Shown here one piece after another: positions 46,536 to 55,610 of a DNA stretch of 64,000 nt. The stretch is taken from contig NZ_JAVFWO010000003.1 of the NCBI RefSeq assembly GCF_031085295.1, positions 558,001-622,000 of the forward strand, given 5' to 3'. The position numbers were made by a program, and so were the translations under genes. A model generated the notes under the pieces. It did not search any database. It worked only from the letters and a program-made list of their open reading frames with translations, and was not told the origin of the DNA. This DNA comes from Microbacterium psychrotolerans. Its GTDB lineage: Bacteria > Actinomycetota > Actinomycetes > Actinomycetales > Microbacteriaceae. Each line of letters starts with the position of its first letter. The stretch's first letter is position 1.

Positions 46536-47702
46536 CTAGAGCTGGTGGCCGAGCTTGTACTCGCCCTGCTTCCAGCTGGGCAGCTCCTCGTCCTTCTCGT
46601 CGGGGCGGGTGTACGAGAACCCGTCGGCGCCGATGGTCACCGCCATCTCGGACTCGTCCGTGCGGGCGACGACGGGCTGCGGGTTGCCGTCGAGGTCGAG
46701 CACCAGCGAGGCCTCGGTGTACCAGGACGGCACCACCGGGTTGCCCCACCAGTCGCGGCGCTGGTTGTCGTGCACGTCCCAGGTGATGACGGGGTTGTCG
46801 GGATCGCCGGTGTAGTAGTCCTGCGTGTAGATCTCGACGCGGTGGCCGTCGGGGTCGCGCAGGTACAGGTAGAACGCGTTCGAGACGCCGTGGCGGCCGG
46901 GTCCGCGCTCGATCGCGTCCGAGCGGCGGAGGGCGCCGAGCTTGTCGCAGATCGCGAGGATGTTGTGCTTCTCATGGGTGGCGAATGCGACATGGTGCAT
47001 GCGCGGGCCGTCGCCGCCGGTCATGGCGGTGTCGTGCACCGTCGGCTTGCGGCGCATCCAGGCGGCGTAGACGGTGCCGCCCTCGTCCTGGATGTCTTCC
47101 GTGACGCGGAAGCCCAGCGACTGCATGAAGTTCACCGCGCGCGGCACGTCGGGGGTGACCTGGTTGAAGTGGTCCAGCCGCACCAGCTCACCCGGGGTGT
47201 GCAGGTCGTAGCGCCACGAGAGACGCTCGACGTGCTCGGTCTGGAAGAAGAACTCGTACGGGAATCCGAGCGGGTCGGTCACGCGCACGGCGTCGCCGAT
47301 GCCCTTCACGAAACCCTCGGGCCGACGCTCGACCCGGCATCCGAGCTCCTCGTAGAACGCGACCGCCCGGTCGAGGTCCTCCGGGGTGCGCACACGGTAT
47401 GAGAACGCGGCGACGGCCGCGACGGGGCCCTGACGCAGCACGAGGTTGTGGTGGATGAACTCCTCGGTCGAGCGCAGGTAGATCGCCTCGTCGTCCTCCT
47501 CGGTGACGTAGAGCCCGAGCACGTCGACGTAGAACGTGCGCGACGCCGCGAGATCGGTCACGACGAGCTCCATGTAGGCGCAGCGCAGGATGTCGGGCGC
47601 GGGGCTGACAGGGGTCGGCACAGGGTTGTCGGTGTGGATGGGCGCCTCCTGGCTCACGTAGAAGCCTGAGGAGGTGAGGGTCATGTCATCACGGTGGGTC
47701 AT
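46536..47702 (-). CDS. hpaD: Homoprotocatechuate (3,4-dihydroxyphenylacetate) 2,3-dioxygenase
   Basis: A 388-residue vicinal-oxygen-chelate extradiol dioxygenase like the Brevibacterium fuscum enzyme. The 2-His-1-Glu metal site is visible as VRLDHFNQVTPDV (His), MHHVAFATHEKHNI (His) and RDPDGHRVEIYTQDYY (Glu). It opens the ring of 3,4-dihydroxyphenylacetate next to the hydroxyls. The ATG at 47702 has AAGGA upstream; the next ATG (47684) has none. It follows hpaE with a 43-bp gap. Confidence 0.94.
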   Translation of the reverse strand: MTHRDDMTLTSSGFYVSQEAPIHTDNPVPTPVSPAPDILRCAYMELVVTDLAASRTFYVDVLGLYVTEEDDEAIYLRSTEEFIHHNLVLRQGPVAAVAAFSYRVRTPEDLDRAVAFYEELGCRVERRPEGFVKGIGDAVRVTDPLGFPYEFFFQTEHVERLSWRYDLHTPGELVRLDHFNQVTPDVPRAVNFMQSLGFRVTEDIQDEGGTVYAAWMRRKPTVHDTAMTGGDGPRMHHVAFATHEKHNILAICDKLGALRRSDAIERGPGRHGVSNAFYLYLRDPDGHRVEIYTQDYYTGDPDNPVITWDVHDNQRRDWWGNPVVPSWYTEASLVLDLDGNPQPVVARTDESEMAVTIGADGFSYTRPDEKDEELPSWKQGEYKLGHQL

Positions 47703-47745
47703 GTCGCGTCCTTGCGTGGGATTTGAGGGGATGGATGCCGCAGCC

Positions 47746-49305
47746 TCAGTGGCCGACGGCATCCGCCTTGCCGAAGGTCGGGTTGTGGGCGGGGCCGAGG
47801 GTGATGTGCACGGCCTGCTGGTCGGTGTAGAAGTCGATCGAGCGGTAGCCGCCCTCGTGCCCCAGGCCGGAGGCCTTGACGCCGCCGAACGGGGTGCGCA
47901 GGTCGCGGACGTTGTTCGAGTTGAGCCAGACCATGCCTGCCTCGATCGCCTGCGAGAAGTTGTGGGCGCGCTTGAGGTCGTTCGTCCACACGTAGGCGGC
48001 GAGGCCGTACTTGACGCCGTTGGCGAGCTCGAGCGCCTCCTCGTCGGAGTCGAACGGCGTGATCGCGACGACCGGGCCGAAGATCTCCTCCTGGAAGATG
48101 CGGGCGTCGGGTGCGACGTCGGCGAACACGGTCGGGCGCACGAAGTTGCCCGCGTCGAATCCGTCGGGACGGCCGCCGCCGGCGACCAGCCGCGCCTCAC
48201 CCTTGCCGATCTCGATGTAGCTCATCACCTTGTCGTAGTGCTCGGGGTGCACGAGGGCGCCGACCTCGGTGGCGGGGTCGTGCGGGTACCCGACGATGAC
48301 GCGCTCGGCCTGCGCCGCGTAGCGCTCGACGAACTCGTCGTACACGGACCGCTCCACGAGGATGCGCGAGCCCGCCGTGCAGCGCTCGCCGTTGAGCGAG
48401 AAGACGCCGAAGATGGTGGCGTCGATCGCGGCCTCCAGGTCGGCGTCGGCGAACACGACCGCCGGGCTCTTGCCGCCGAGCTCCATCGACAGGCCCTTCA
48501 GGAAGGGGGCGGCGTTGCCGAAGATGAGCTGCCCGGTACGACTCTCGCCGGTGAACGAGATGAGCGGGACATCGGGATGCTTCACCAGCGCGTCGCCGGC
48601 GTCCTCGCCGAGGCCGTTCACGAGGTTGAAGACACCCTGCGGCAGCCCGGCCTCCTCGAAGATGCCCGCCCACAGCGAGGCCGACAGGGGCGTGAACTCC
48701 GCGGGCTTCAGCACGACGGTGTTGCCCGTCGCGAGCGCGGGGCCGAGCTTCCACGACTCGAGCATGAACGGCGTGTTCCACGGCGTGATGAGGCCGGCGA
48801 CGCCGATCGGCTTGCGGTTGACGTAGTTCATCTGACGGCCGGGCACCTTGTAGGCGTCGTCCGCCTGGGCGACGATCAGGTCGGCGAAGAACCGGAAGTT
48901 CTCGGCGGCGCGACGCGCCTGGCCGAGGGCCTGGGTGATCGGCAGGCCCGAGTCGAACGACTCGAGCTCGGCCAGGCGGGCGTCGCGGGACTCGACGATG
49001 TCGGCGATGCGGTGCAGGACGCGCGAGCGCTCGCGGGGCAGCATCCGAGGCCAGGGTCCCTCGGTGAACGCGCGCCGTGCGGCGGCGACGGCCCGGTCGA
49101 TGTCGGCATTCTTGCCGGCAGCGGCCTGGACGTAGGTCTCGTTCGTCACGGGATCGAGCACGTCGAACGTGTCGCCGTCCAGCGAATCGACGAACTCGCC
49201 GTCGATGTAGTGCTGGATGCGGGTGGGGAGGCCCGCGGGCACGTGCCGCGTCGCCGCGGCGTCGTCAGCCGCTTCGCTTGCGGTGCGGGCGGTGGTGTCG
49301 GTCAT
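47746..49305 (-). CDS. hpaE: 5-carboxymethyl-2-hydroxymuconate-semialdehyde dehydrogenase
   Basis: A 519-residue aldehyde dehydrogenase. The catalytic Cys is in FSLNGERCTAGS, the general-base Glu in MELGGKSPAVVFADAD, and the NAD fold around LITPWNTPFMLESWKLGPAL. It oxidises the semialdehyde produced by HpaD. The ~25-residue N-terminal extension is Ala/Thr-rich. Neighbouring hpaD and the FAH-RraA gene decide the HpaE assignment among similar dehydrogenases. Confidence 0.93.
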   Translation of the reverse strand: MTDTTARTASEAADDAAATRHVPAGLPTRIQHYIDGEFVDSLDGDTFDVLDPVTNETYVQAAAGKNADIDRAVAAARRAFTEGPWPRMLPRERSRVLHRIADIVESRDARLAELESFDSGLPITQALGQARRAAENFRFFADLIVAQADDAYKVPGRQMNYVNRKPIGVAGLITPWNTPFMLESWKLGPALATGNTVVLKPAEFTPLSASLWAGIFEEAGLPQGVFNLVNGLGEDAGDALVKHPDVPLISFTGESRTGQLIFGNAAPFLKGLSMELGGKSPAVVFADADLEAAIDATIFGVFSLNGERCTAGSRILVERSVYDEFVERYAAQAERVIVGYPHDPATEVGALVHPEHYDKVMSYIEIGKGEARLVAGGGRPDGFDAGNFVRPTVFADVAPDARIFQEEIFGPVVAITPFDSDEEALELANGVKYGLAAYVWTNDLKRAHNFSQAIEAGMVWLNSNNVRDLRTPFGGVKASGLGHEGGYRSIDFYTDQQAVHITLGPAHNPTFGKADAVGH

Positions 49306-49363
49306 TGCTGCTCCTTCGTCGGAGGTCGTGGTCCTGCTGCCGGAGTTCCGGCATCCGGAATGT

Positions 49364-50053
49364 TCAGAACGCTGGGAGGCCGAGGGCCTCGTCGGGGTGC
49401 TCGTGGATCATGTAGGCGTCGAGGGTCGCCGAGCGGTGCCGTCGCGCTGCCTTCTCGATCTCGCCGAGGGGGGCTCCGGTCTCGATCAGCTGCAGGATGT
49501 TCTCGTGCTCGCGCACCGACTCGGCGGCGCGGCCCGGTACGAAGCTGAACGTCGAGTCGCGCAGGTGTCCCAGTCGGCCCCACTCGGCGTCGACGAGCTC
49601 GAGCATCCGCGGGTTCGCGCACTTCGTGAACAGCGCCGCGTGGAACTCCTGGTTGAGCCCGGTGAACGCCCGCGGGTCGAAATGCTCGAGGGTCTCGATC
49701 ATGAGCTCGTTGATGCGCCGCGCCGCGCGGATGTCGTCGGCGGTGAGCCTGCGTGCCGCGAGCGCGGTTGCCGCTCCCTCGAGGATCGACAGCGCCTGCA
49801 TGCTGAACCGATACTGCGAGTCGTCCACCATCGACACCCGCGCGCCGACGTTGCGCTCGAACGTGACGAGTCCCTCGGCCTCGAGCTGGCGGATGGCCTC
49901 GCGGACCGGCACGACGCTCATGTCGAGTTCGCCCGCGATGCTGCCGAGCACCAGCCGGTAGCCCGGGGTGAACTCCTGGTTGGCGATGCGCTCCTTGACC
50001 CATCGGTACGCGAGCTGCGACTTGCTGAGCGTCGTGGACGTGTCGGGGGTCAT
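49364..50053 (-). CDS. GntR-family regulator with FCD domain
   Basis: 229 residues: an N-terminal winged HTH (KSQLAYRWVKERIANQEFTPGYRLVLGSIAGELDMSVVPVREAI) and a C-terminal FCD ligand domain with metal-site His residues (FHAALFTKCANPRML, REHENILQLIE). It is inside the hpa operon, overlapping the FAH-RraA stop by ATGA, and is likely the local repressor acting on the ATCRTATAYGAT-type site at 51741-51752. The effector is probably an aromatic acid or pathway intermediate. Confidence 0.92.
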   Translation of the reverse strand: MTPDTSTTLSKSQLAYRWVKERIANQEFTPGYRLVLGSIAGELDMSVVPVREAIRQLEAEGLVTFERNVGARVSMVDDSQYRFSMQALSILEGAATALAARRLTADDIRAARRINELMIETLEHFDPRAFTGLNQEFHAALFTKCANPRMLELVDAEWGRLGHLRDSTFSFVPGRAAESVREHENILQLIETGAPLGEIEKAARRHRSATLDAYMIHEHPDEALGLPAF

Positions 50054-51708
50054 CGTCCGGCCTGCCCGTCCTCGGGCGCTGCAGTGTGCTGCGGCCACTG
50101 CGCCCGGGTCGCCGGGCGTTCGCCGTCGACTGCGGCGCCGGGCTCGCGCGACGCCTCGAACTGCGCCCGCCACGCGGCGTTCATCGGGAAGAGCCCGTCG
50201 ACCGGATGCCCCTCCGCGACGCGCTCCGCGATCCACGCGTCCTCGTCCTCCTGGGCGAGCGCCGCGTCCACGACCTCCTCGACGAGGGCGGGCGGGATCA
50301 CGACGACCCCGTCGGCGTCGCCGACGATGACGTCGCCGGGCTGCACGGTCGTGCCGCCGCACGCGATCGTGAGGTCGGCGTCCCACGGCACGTGCTTGCG
50401 GCCGAGCACGGCCGGGTGTGCGCCGGATGAATACACCGGGATGCCGACCGCCGCGACGGCCGCGGCATCCCTGACCCCGCCGTCGGTGACGATGCCGGCG
50501 GCGCCCTGCGCATGCGCACGGATCGCCAGGATGTCGCCCAGCGTGCCCGACCCGGCCTCGCCGCGCGCCTCGATCACGACGACCTCGCCGTCGCCGACGG
50601 CGTCGAAGACACGCTTCTGTGCGTTGTAGCCGGCGCCGTGGGAGACGAACAGGTCTTCGCGGTTGGGGACGAAGCGCAGCGTGCGCGCAGTGCCGACCAG
50701 CTTGGATTCCGGGTGCAGGGGCCGCACGCCGTCGATGTGCACGTTGTCCAGCCCGCGCTTGCGCAGCTGCGCCGACAGCCCGGCGACGGGAACGGCGGCG
50801 AGCTTCGCGCGCAGCTCGTCGCTCAGAAGAGGTGCTCCGGCGGACGCAGGAGATTCTGCCGCCGACGCTGCTGCGCTCGCCGGATCACCTGTCGCGGGCG
50901 ATCCCTCCGCGGGCAGCCCGGCGGCCTCGCGCGAACCCCACGCGTCGGTGCGCTGCAGGTCGTCGGCCTGGGGGAGCGAGCCGAGGTCGCCGTCGAAATC
51001 AGCGGCGCCTTGCACGACGGTCGTCACGAGTCGGCCGGAGGACGGCCCGCCCGGGACGTCGACCTCCACCTCGACCACGTCGCCCGGCTGCGCCACCGAA
51101 GAGCCGGCGGGCGTGCCGGTGAGGATCACGTCGCCGGGTTCGAGGGTGAAGTGCTGCGACAGGTCGGCGACGAGTTGCGCCAGCGGGAAGATCATGCCCG
51201 CCGACGTGTCGTCCTGGACGAGGTCGCCGTTGAGCCAGGTACGCACCCGGAGGGCGTCCGGGTGGACGAGGCGGGCGTCGATGAGGGCAGGGCCGATCGG
51301 TGTGTAGCCATCGCCGCCCTTCGACCGGACGTTCGAGCCCTTGTCGTTGGCGCGCAGGTCGTAGAGGCCGAAGTCGTCGGCCGCGGTGACCGCGGCCACA
51401 TGCGACCAGGCGTCGGCGAGCGTCACGCGACGGGCCGCCGCGCCGATCACGAGCGCGATCTCGCCCTCGAACGCGAGCAGCTCGGTGCCGGCGGGACGCT
51501 CGATGGTGTCGCCGGACGCGGCGACGGAACTGGACGGCTTGAAGAAGTACGACGGATGCTGCGGCCGGCGCCCGCGCTGGTCGGCGCGCGAGGCATAGCT
51601 GAGGTGGACGGCGACGATCTTGCCGGGGCGTGCGGGGAGGGCCGCGAATCGCGGGTCCGTCGGGGGACCGGCCGTCGCCGACGGGGCGGCATCCGTGATC
51701 TCGTCCAT
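50050..51708 (-). CDS. FAH-family isomerase/decarboxylase fused to an RraA-like domain
   Basis: 552 residues in two parts. Residues ~28-235 are a fumarylacetoacetate-hydrolase domain (LLAFEGEIALVIGAAAR, YDLRANDKGSNVRSKGGDGYTPIGP, DVILTGTPAGSS), the HpaG type. A Pro/Ala/Ser linker (~250-292) leads to an RraA-like domain (~293-515) with GSGTLGDILAIRAHAQGAAG and TDGGVRD, the conserved motif of HMG/oxaloacetate aldolases. In enteric bacteria HpaG is two FAH domains that decarboxylate and isomerise; here the second is a non-homologous aldolase/decarboxylase fold. No hpaF isomerase is seen nearby. GAGGGAG precedes the ATG; first gene of the operon. Confidence 0.88.
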   Translation of the reverse strand: MDEITDAAPSATAGPPTDPRFAALPARPGKIVAVHLSYASRADQRGRRPQHPSYFFKPSSSVAASGDTIERPAGTELLAFEGEIALVIGAAARRVTLADAWSHVAAVTAADDFGLYDLRANDKGSNVRSKGGDGYTPIGPALIDARLVHPDALRVRTWLNGDLVQDDTSAGMIFPLAQLVADLSQHFTLEPGDVILTGTPAGSSVAQPGDVVEVEVDVPGGPSSGRLVTTVVQGAADFDGDLGSLPQADDLQRTDAWGSREAAGLPAEGSPATGDPASAAASAAESPASAGAPLLSDELRAKLAAVPVAGLSAQLRKRGLDNVHIDGVRPLHPESKLVGTARTLRFVPNREDLFVSHGAGYNAQKRVFDAVGDGEVVVIEARGEAGSGTLGDILAIRAHAQGAAGIVTDGGVRDAAAVAAVGIPVYSSGAHPAVLGRKHVPWDADLTIACGGTTVQPGDVIVGDADGVVVIPPALVEEVVDAALAQEDEDAWIAERVAEGHPVDGLFPMNAAWRAQFEASREPGAAVDGERPATRAQWPQHTAAPEDGQAGR

Positions 51709-51724
51709 TCGAGCTCCCTCACTC

Positions 51725-51769
51725 TTGCGTCGTATCCGAAATCGTATATGATCGTGCAGCATCCGGCAA
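51725..51769. promoter_or_regulatory. Overlapping divergent promoters with GntR-type operator (hpa / MHS transporter)
   Basis: Plus strand: TTGCGT (51725-51730), 16-base spacer, TATGAT (51747-51752). Minus strand: TTGCCG (51769-51764), 17-base spacer, TACGAT (51746-51741). The two -10 elements are joined in the dyad ATCGTATATGAT (51741-51752; 10 of 12 positions symmetric), close to the ATCGTATACGAT form expected of FCD-type GntR sites. One bound repressor would block both directions. Confidence 0.65.
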
Positions 51770-51825
51770 CCAACCCCGAAAGACGGCCGGAGACGACGAC
51801 GTCAGCCCCCGACACAGGAGTCACC

Positions 51826-53208
51826 ATGAGCACATCGCAACCCGAGGCGGGCTTCACCCCCACCGGAACCATCGCCGCGTCCGCCGACCGCCGCCGGGTC
51901 GTCTTCGCGACCGTCGTCGGCACCACGGTCGAGTGGTACGACTTCTTCATCTACGCCACGGCCGTCGGCCTGGTCTTCGGTCAGCTGTTCTTCGCGCCGC
52001 TGGGTGCGAACAGCGCGATCGTGGCGTTCGCCACCGTCGGCGTGAGCTTCCTGTTCCGCCCGCTCGGCGCCTTCCTCGCCGGACACTTCGGCGACAAGTA
52101 CGGCCGCAAGGTCGTGCTCATGTGGACGCTGATCCTGATGGGCGCCTCGACTGCGCTCATCGGCGTGCTGCCGACCTACGAGGCCATCGGCATCTGGGCT
52201 CCGATCCTGCTCGTGCTGCTGCGCATCCTGCAGGGCATCTCGGCGGGCGGCGAGTGGGGCGGCGCGGTGCTCATGGCGGTCGAGCACGCCCCGCGCACGC
52301 GCCGCGGCGCGTTCGGCGCGTCGCCGCAGATCGGCGTGCCCCTCGGCCTGCTGCTCGCCTCGGGTGTCATGGCGCTCATGGCGATGATCGCGCCCGGCGA
52401 CGCGTTCCTCGTGTGGGGCTGGCGTGTGCCGTTCCTCCTCAGCGTCGTGCTGATCCTCGTCGGCTACTACGTGCGGCGCCGTGTCGAGGAGAGCCCCGTG
52501 TTCGCCGAGCTCGCCGAGCGCAAGGAGAAGGCGCGGATGCCGATCGTCACGCTCTTCCGCAAGCACGCGCTGCTCGTCTTCATCGCCGCGCTCGTGTTCG
52601 CGGGCAACAACGCGGTCGGCTACATGACGACCGGCGGCTACATCCAGGGCTACTCGACCAACCCCGAGGGTCCTCTCGCCCTCGAGCGGGGTCCGGTGCT
52701 CTGGGCCGTTGCCGGCTCCGCGGTGACGTGGCTGCTGTCGACGCTGGCCGCCGGCTTCGTGTCCGACCGCATCGGCCGTCGCACGACGTACATCATCGGC
52801 TGGATCCTGCAGCTCGTCGGCGTCTTCCTGCTGTTCCCGCTCGTCAACACCGGGAACATCTGGCTGCTGTTCCTCGGCCTCGCGATCCTCACGTTCGGCC
52901 TCGGCTTCACGTACGGACCCCAGGCGGCGCTGTACTCCGAGCTGTTCCCGGCATCCATCCGCTTCTCGGGCGTCTCGATCTCGTACGCGATCGGCGCGAT
53001 CCTGGGCGGCGCGTTCGCCCCGACCATCGCGACGGCGCTCGTGCAGGCGACCGGCTCGACGCTGTCGGTCACGTGGTACCTCGCCGGCATGACCGTCGTC
53101 GGCCTGATCGCCACGCTGCTGCTGCGTGATCGCTCCGGCATCCCGCTCGGCCCCGACCATGAGGCGGAGCAGTCGGTCAGCCCGATCTACGGGATGGCGA
53201 AGGCCTGA
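51826..53208 (+). CDS. MFS transporter, metabolite:H+ symporter (MHS) type
   Basis: 460 residues with 12 predicted helices. TTVEWYDFFIYATA at the start, GHFGDKYGRKVVLMWTL between helices 2 and 3, and RILQGISAGGEWGGAVLMAVEHAP are hallmarks of the MHS family (shikimate, proline/betaine and aromatic-acid symporters). It is divergent from the hpa operon and shares its promoter region, so hydroxyphenylacetate or a related aromatic acid is the likely substrate. AGGAG precedes the ATG. Confidence 0.93.
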   Translation: MSTSQPEAGFTPTGTIAASADRRRVVFATVVGTTVEWYDFFIYATAVGLVFGQLFFAPLGANSAIVAFATVGVSFLFRPLGAFLAGHFGDKYGRKVVLMWTLILMGASTALIGVLPTYEAIGIWAPILLVLLRILQGISAGGEWGGAVLMAVEHAPRTRRGAFGASPQIGVPLGLLLASGVMALMAMIAPGDAFLVWGWRVPFLLSVVLILVGYYVRRRVEESPVFAELAERKEKARMPIVTLFRKHALLVFIAALVFAGNNAVGYMTTGGYIQGYSTNPEGPLALERGPVLWAVAGSAVTWLLSTLAAGFVSDRIGRRTTYIIGWILQLVGVFLLFPLVNTGNIWLLFLGLAILTFGLGFTYGPQAALYSELFPASIRFSGVSISYAIGAILGGAFAPTIATALVQATGSTLSVTWYLAGMTVVGLIATLLLRDRSGIPLGPDHEAEQSVSPIYGMAKA

Positions 53209-53221
53209 CTCCTTCGTCAAC

Positions 53222-53266
53222 GATGCCGCGAAGCCGGGCCCCTCAGGGGCTCGGCGTCGCGGCATC
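53222..53266. terminator. Bidirectional terminator between MHS transporter and TetR genes
   Basis: GATGCCGCGA (53222-53231) pairs with TCGCGGCATC (53257-53266), and a second stem GCCGgGCCCC/GGGGCtCGGC lies inside. It begins 14 bp after the transporter stop between convergent genes. Confidence 0.8.
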
Positions 53267-53284
53267 CGAGGTTCCGCCGGGGCG

Positions 53285-53893
53285 TCAGCGCGTGCGCATG
53301 CCGTCGAGCGCCACGGCGACGACGTCGTGCGCGAGGCGGTCGCGGTCGACGGGGCCGGTGGGGCGGTACCACTCGACGATGGAGTTGACCATGCCGAACA
53401 GCAGGCGGGTGGCGACGGCGCCGTCGACGTCGGTGCGCACCTGCCCGGCGCGCTGGGCCTCGACGACGAGCGCGGTGACCCGGTGGTCGAACGCGCGCCG
53501 CCGCTCGAGCGCGGCGCGCTCCACGTCGCTGTTGCCGCGGACGCGGAGCAGCAGGGTGACGTGGGGCAGCTTGTCGACGAGCACCCGGACCGCGCCGCGC
53601 AGCACTGCGCCGAGGCGTTCGGCGGGATCGGCGACGGCTGCATCGGGTGCATCGAGCACTCCCTCGAGCCCGTCGAGGGCCTCGTCGAGCGCCAGTGCGA
53701 GCAGCTGCTCCTTCGAGTCGAAGTGGTGGTACAGCGCCGACTTCGTGAGGCCGAGCCGCGAGGCCAGGTCGGCGACGGAGGTGGCGTCGTAGCCCTGCTC
53801 GTTGAACAGCGTCACGGCGACCGTCAGCACCTGTTCGCGGTCGTACCCCGGGCGCCCGCGGCGGGCGGGAAGGGGCTCTGCGCTCGCGGACAT
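53285..53893 (-). CDS. TetR-family regulator of the paa cluster (PaaR type)
   Basis: 202 residues with an N-terminal TetR HTH (QVLTVAVTLFNEQGYDATSVADLASRLGLTKSALYHHFDSKEQLL) and an all-helical ligand domain. It is divergent from the paa genes, and TetR-type dyads lie next to both paa promoters. Phenylacetyl-CoA is the likely effector, from what is known of PaaR proteins. The ATG at 53893 gives a normal N-terminus; an ATG at 53962 would lie inside the operator. Confidence 0.9.
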   Translation of the reverse strand: MSASAEPLPARRGRPGYDREQVLTVAVTLFNEQGYDATSVADLASRLGLTKSALYHHFDSKEQLLALALDEALDGLEGVLDAPDAAVADPAERLGAVLRGAVRVLVDKLPHVTLLLRVRGNSDVERAALERRRAFDHRVTALVVEAQRAGQVRTDVDGAVATRLLFGMVNSIVEWYRPTGPVDRDRLAHDVVAVALDGMRTR

Positions 53894-53947
53894 GCGCCCA
53901 GTCTGGCACCGCTCGGCGGAGGATCCGCGCAACTCGGGGGATATTAC

Positions 53948-53961
53948 TGAACGATCGGTCA
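53948..53961. promoter_or_regulatory. TetR/PaaR operator 1, upstream of paaF
   Basis: TGAACGATCGGTCA, a 14-bp dyad with 12 symmetric positions, just upstream of TATTAT (53964-53969), a good plus-strand -10. It lies between the divergent TetR and paaF genes. Confidence 0.65.
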
Positions 53962-54006
53962 AGTATTATGGTCGCGACCGCGACGGAGCGGATCGAGAGG
54001 ATGCCG

Positions 54007-54756
54007 ATGCCAGCGTCGAGTGCAGGGCCGTTGCAGATCAAGCGGCGCGCGGACCGCGTCGTCGCCACGCTGACGCGGCCCGAGGTGCGCAACGCCATCG
54101 ATCAGGACACGATCGACCGGCTGCACGAGCTCTGCGACGAACTGGAGCGCGAACCCAGGACCCTCATCCTGACCGGCTCCGACGGTGTGTTCGCCTCGGG
54201 CGCCGACATCGCACAGCTGCGCGAGCGCCGCGCCGCCGACGCCCGCCGTGGCATCAACACCCGCGCGTTCCAGCGGGTGCGCGGCCTCCCGATGCCCGTG
54301 ATCGCCGCGATCGACGGCTACGCGCTGGGCGGCGGGGCCGAGCTCGCCTACGCGGCCGACATCCGCATCGGCACGCCCGCACTGCAGATCGGCAATCCCG
54401 AGACCGGCCTCGGCATCATCGCCGCCGCGGGCGCCACGTGGCGCCTTCCCGAGATCGTGGGGGAGGCGCGGGCGGCCGAGATGCTGCTGACCGGACGGAT
54501 CCTGGATGCCGCTACCGCCGTCGCCTGGGGACTCGTGTCGTCGCTGTACGAGCCCGCCGATCTGCTCGCCGCCGCCCACGCGATCGCCGACCGCATCGCA
54601 CGCAACGATCCGCTCGCGACGCGCTACACGAAGACGGCATTGCTCGCGCCGCGCACCGCGCACCCTGAGATCGAGCTCGAACTGCAGGCGAAGCTCTTCG
54701 AGAGCCCGGAGAAGGAGCGGCGCATGGCGGCGTTCCTCGAGAGCCGCAAGCGATGA
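54007..54756 (+). CDS. paaF: Enoyl-CoA hydratase of phenylacetate degradation
   Basis: A 249-residue crotonase-fold hydratase. The oxyanion-hole motif is FASGADIAQL, and ALGGGAELAYAADIRIG with NPETGLGIIAAAGATWRLP carries the second motif. In the paa pathway PaaF hydrates 2,3-dehydroadipyl-CoA. I choose ATG 54007 with GAGAGG 6 bases upstream. The earliest ATG (53968) overlaps a strong -10 (TATTAT) and would lie upstream of the transcription start; 54001 abuts the Shine-Dalgarno sequence. The stop overlaps paaH (ATGA). Confidence 0.88.
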   Translation: MPASSAGPLQIKRRADRVVATLTRPEVRNAIDQDTIDRLHELCDELEREPRTLILTGSDGVFASGADIAQLRERRAADARRGINTRAFQRVRGLPMPVIAAIDGYALGGGAELAYAADIRIGTPALQIGNPETGLGIIAAAGATWRLPEIVGEARAAEMLLTGRILDAATAVAWGLVSSLYEPADLLAAAHAIADRIARNDPLATRYTKTALLAPRTAHPEIELELQAKLFESPEKERRMAAFLESRKR

Positions 54757-55610
54757 GCGTGCCGGAACGCGTCGGCGTCATCGGCGGCGGTCGCATGGGC
54801 GCGGGCATCGCGCACGCGTTCCTGCTCGCCGGCGCCGCGGTCATCGTGGTCGAGCGCGACGCGGAGGCGGCGGCCGCGGCATCCGCTCGCCTGCGGGAGA
54901 CGGTGCGGCGCAGCGTCGAGCGCGGCGCGACGGACCGCGACATCGACGCGCTCGCCTCGGCGATCGAGACGGCGACGGATGCCGCAGCTCTCGCCGGCTG
55001 CCGGCTCGTCGTCGAGGCGGTGCCCGAGGAGCGCGACGCGAAGATCGCGGCCCTCACGCGCGCGGAGCGGGTTCTCTCGCCCGATGCCGCGCTCGCGACC
55101 AATACGTCGTCGATCTCGATCGACGACCTCGCGTCGGCGCTGGCGCGACCGGAGCGCTTTCTCGGGCTGCACTTCTTCAACCCCGTGCCCGCCTCGCAGC
55201 TCGTGGAGGTCGTGACCGGAGCCGCCACCGAGCCGGGGCTCGTCGACGACGCGACGATGTGGATCGGAGCGCTCGGCAAGACGCCGGTCGTCGTCCGCGA
55301 CAGCCCGGGCTTCGCGTCGAGCCGCCTGGGCGTCGCCCTGGGGCTGGAGGCGATCCGCATGCTCGAGGAGGGCGTCGCCTCGGCCGCCGACATCGACGCG
55401 GCGATGGAGCTCGGCTACCGGCATCCGGTCGGGCCGCTGCGCACGACCGACCTGGTCGGACTCGACGTGCGGCTCGGGATCGCCGAAGAGCTGCACCGGC
55501 AGCTGGGGGAGCGGTTCGCGCCTCCGCTGCTGCTGCGGCGCCTCGTCGCCGACGGACACCTCGGCCGCAAGAGCGGCCGCGGCTTCTACGAATGGAGTGA
55601 ACAGCGATGA
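54753..55610 (+). CDS. paaH: 3-hydroxyacyl-CoA dehydrogenase of phenylacetate degradation
   Basis: 285 residues: N-terminal Rossmann domain (VGVIGGGRMGAGIAHAFLLAG), the EAVPEERDAK and NTSSISIDDLA segments, the catalytic-loop motif FLGLHFFNPVPASQLVEVV, and a C-terminal helical domain (GYRHPVGPLRTTDLVGLD). It oxidises 3-hydroxyadipyl-CoA to 3-oxoadipyl-CoA. Both ends overlap neighbours by ATGA, so it is translationally coupled to paaF and paaZ. Confidence 0.93.
   Translation: MSVPERVGVIGGGRMGAGIAHAFLLAGAAVIVVERDAEAAAAASARLRETVRRSVERGATDRDIDALASAIETATDAAALAGCRLVVEAVPEERDAKIAALTRAERVLSPDAALATNTSSISIDDLASALARPERFLGLHFFNPVPASQLVEVVTGAATEPGLVDDATMWIGALGKTPVVVRDSPGFASSRLGVALGLEAIRMLEEGVASAADIDAAMELGYRHPVGPLRTTDLVGLDVRLGIAEELHRQLGERFAPPLLLRRLVADGHLGRKSGRGFYEWSEQR

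Noticed and set aside
53968..54006. Earliest ATG of paaF at 53968
   Set aside because: It overlaps a strong -10 (TATTAT) beside the TetR operator, so it would lie upstream of the transcript start.
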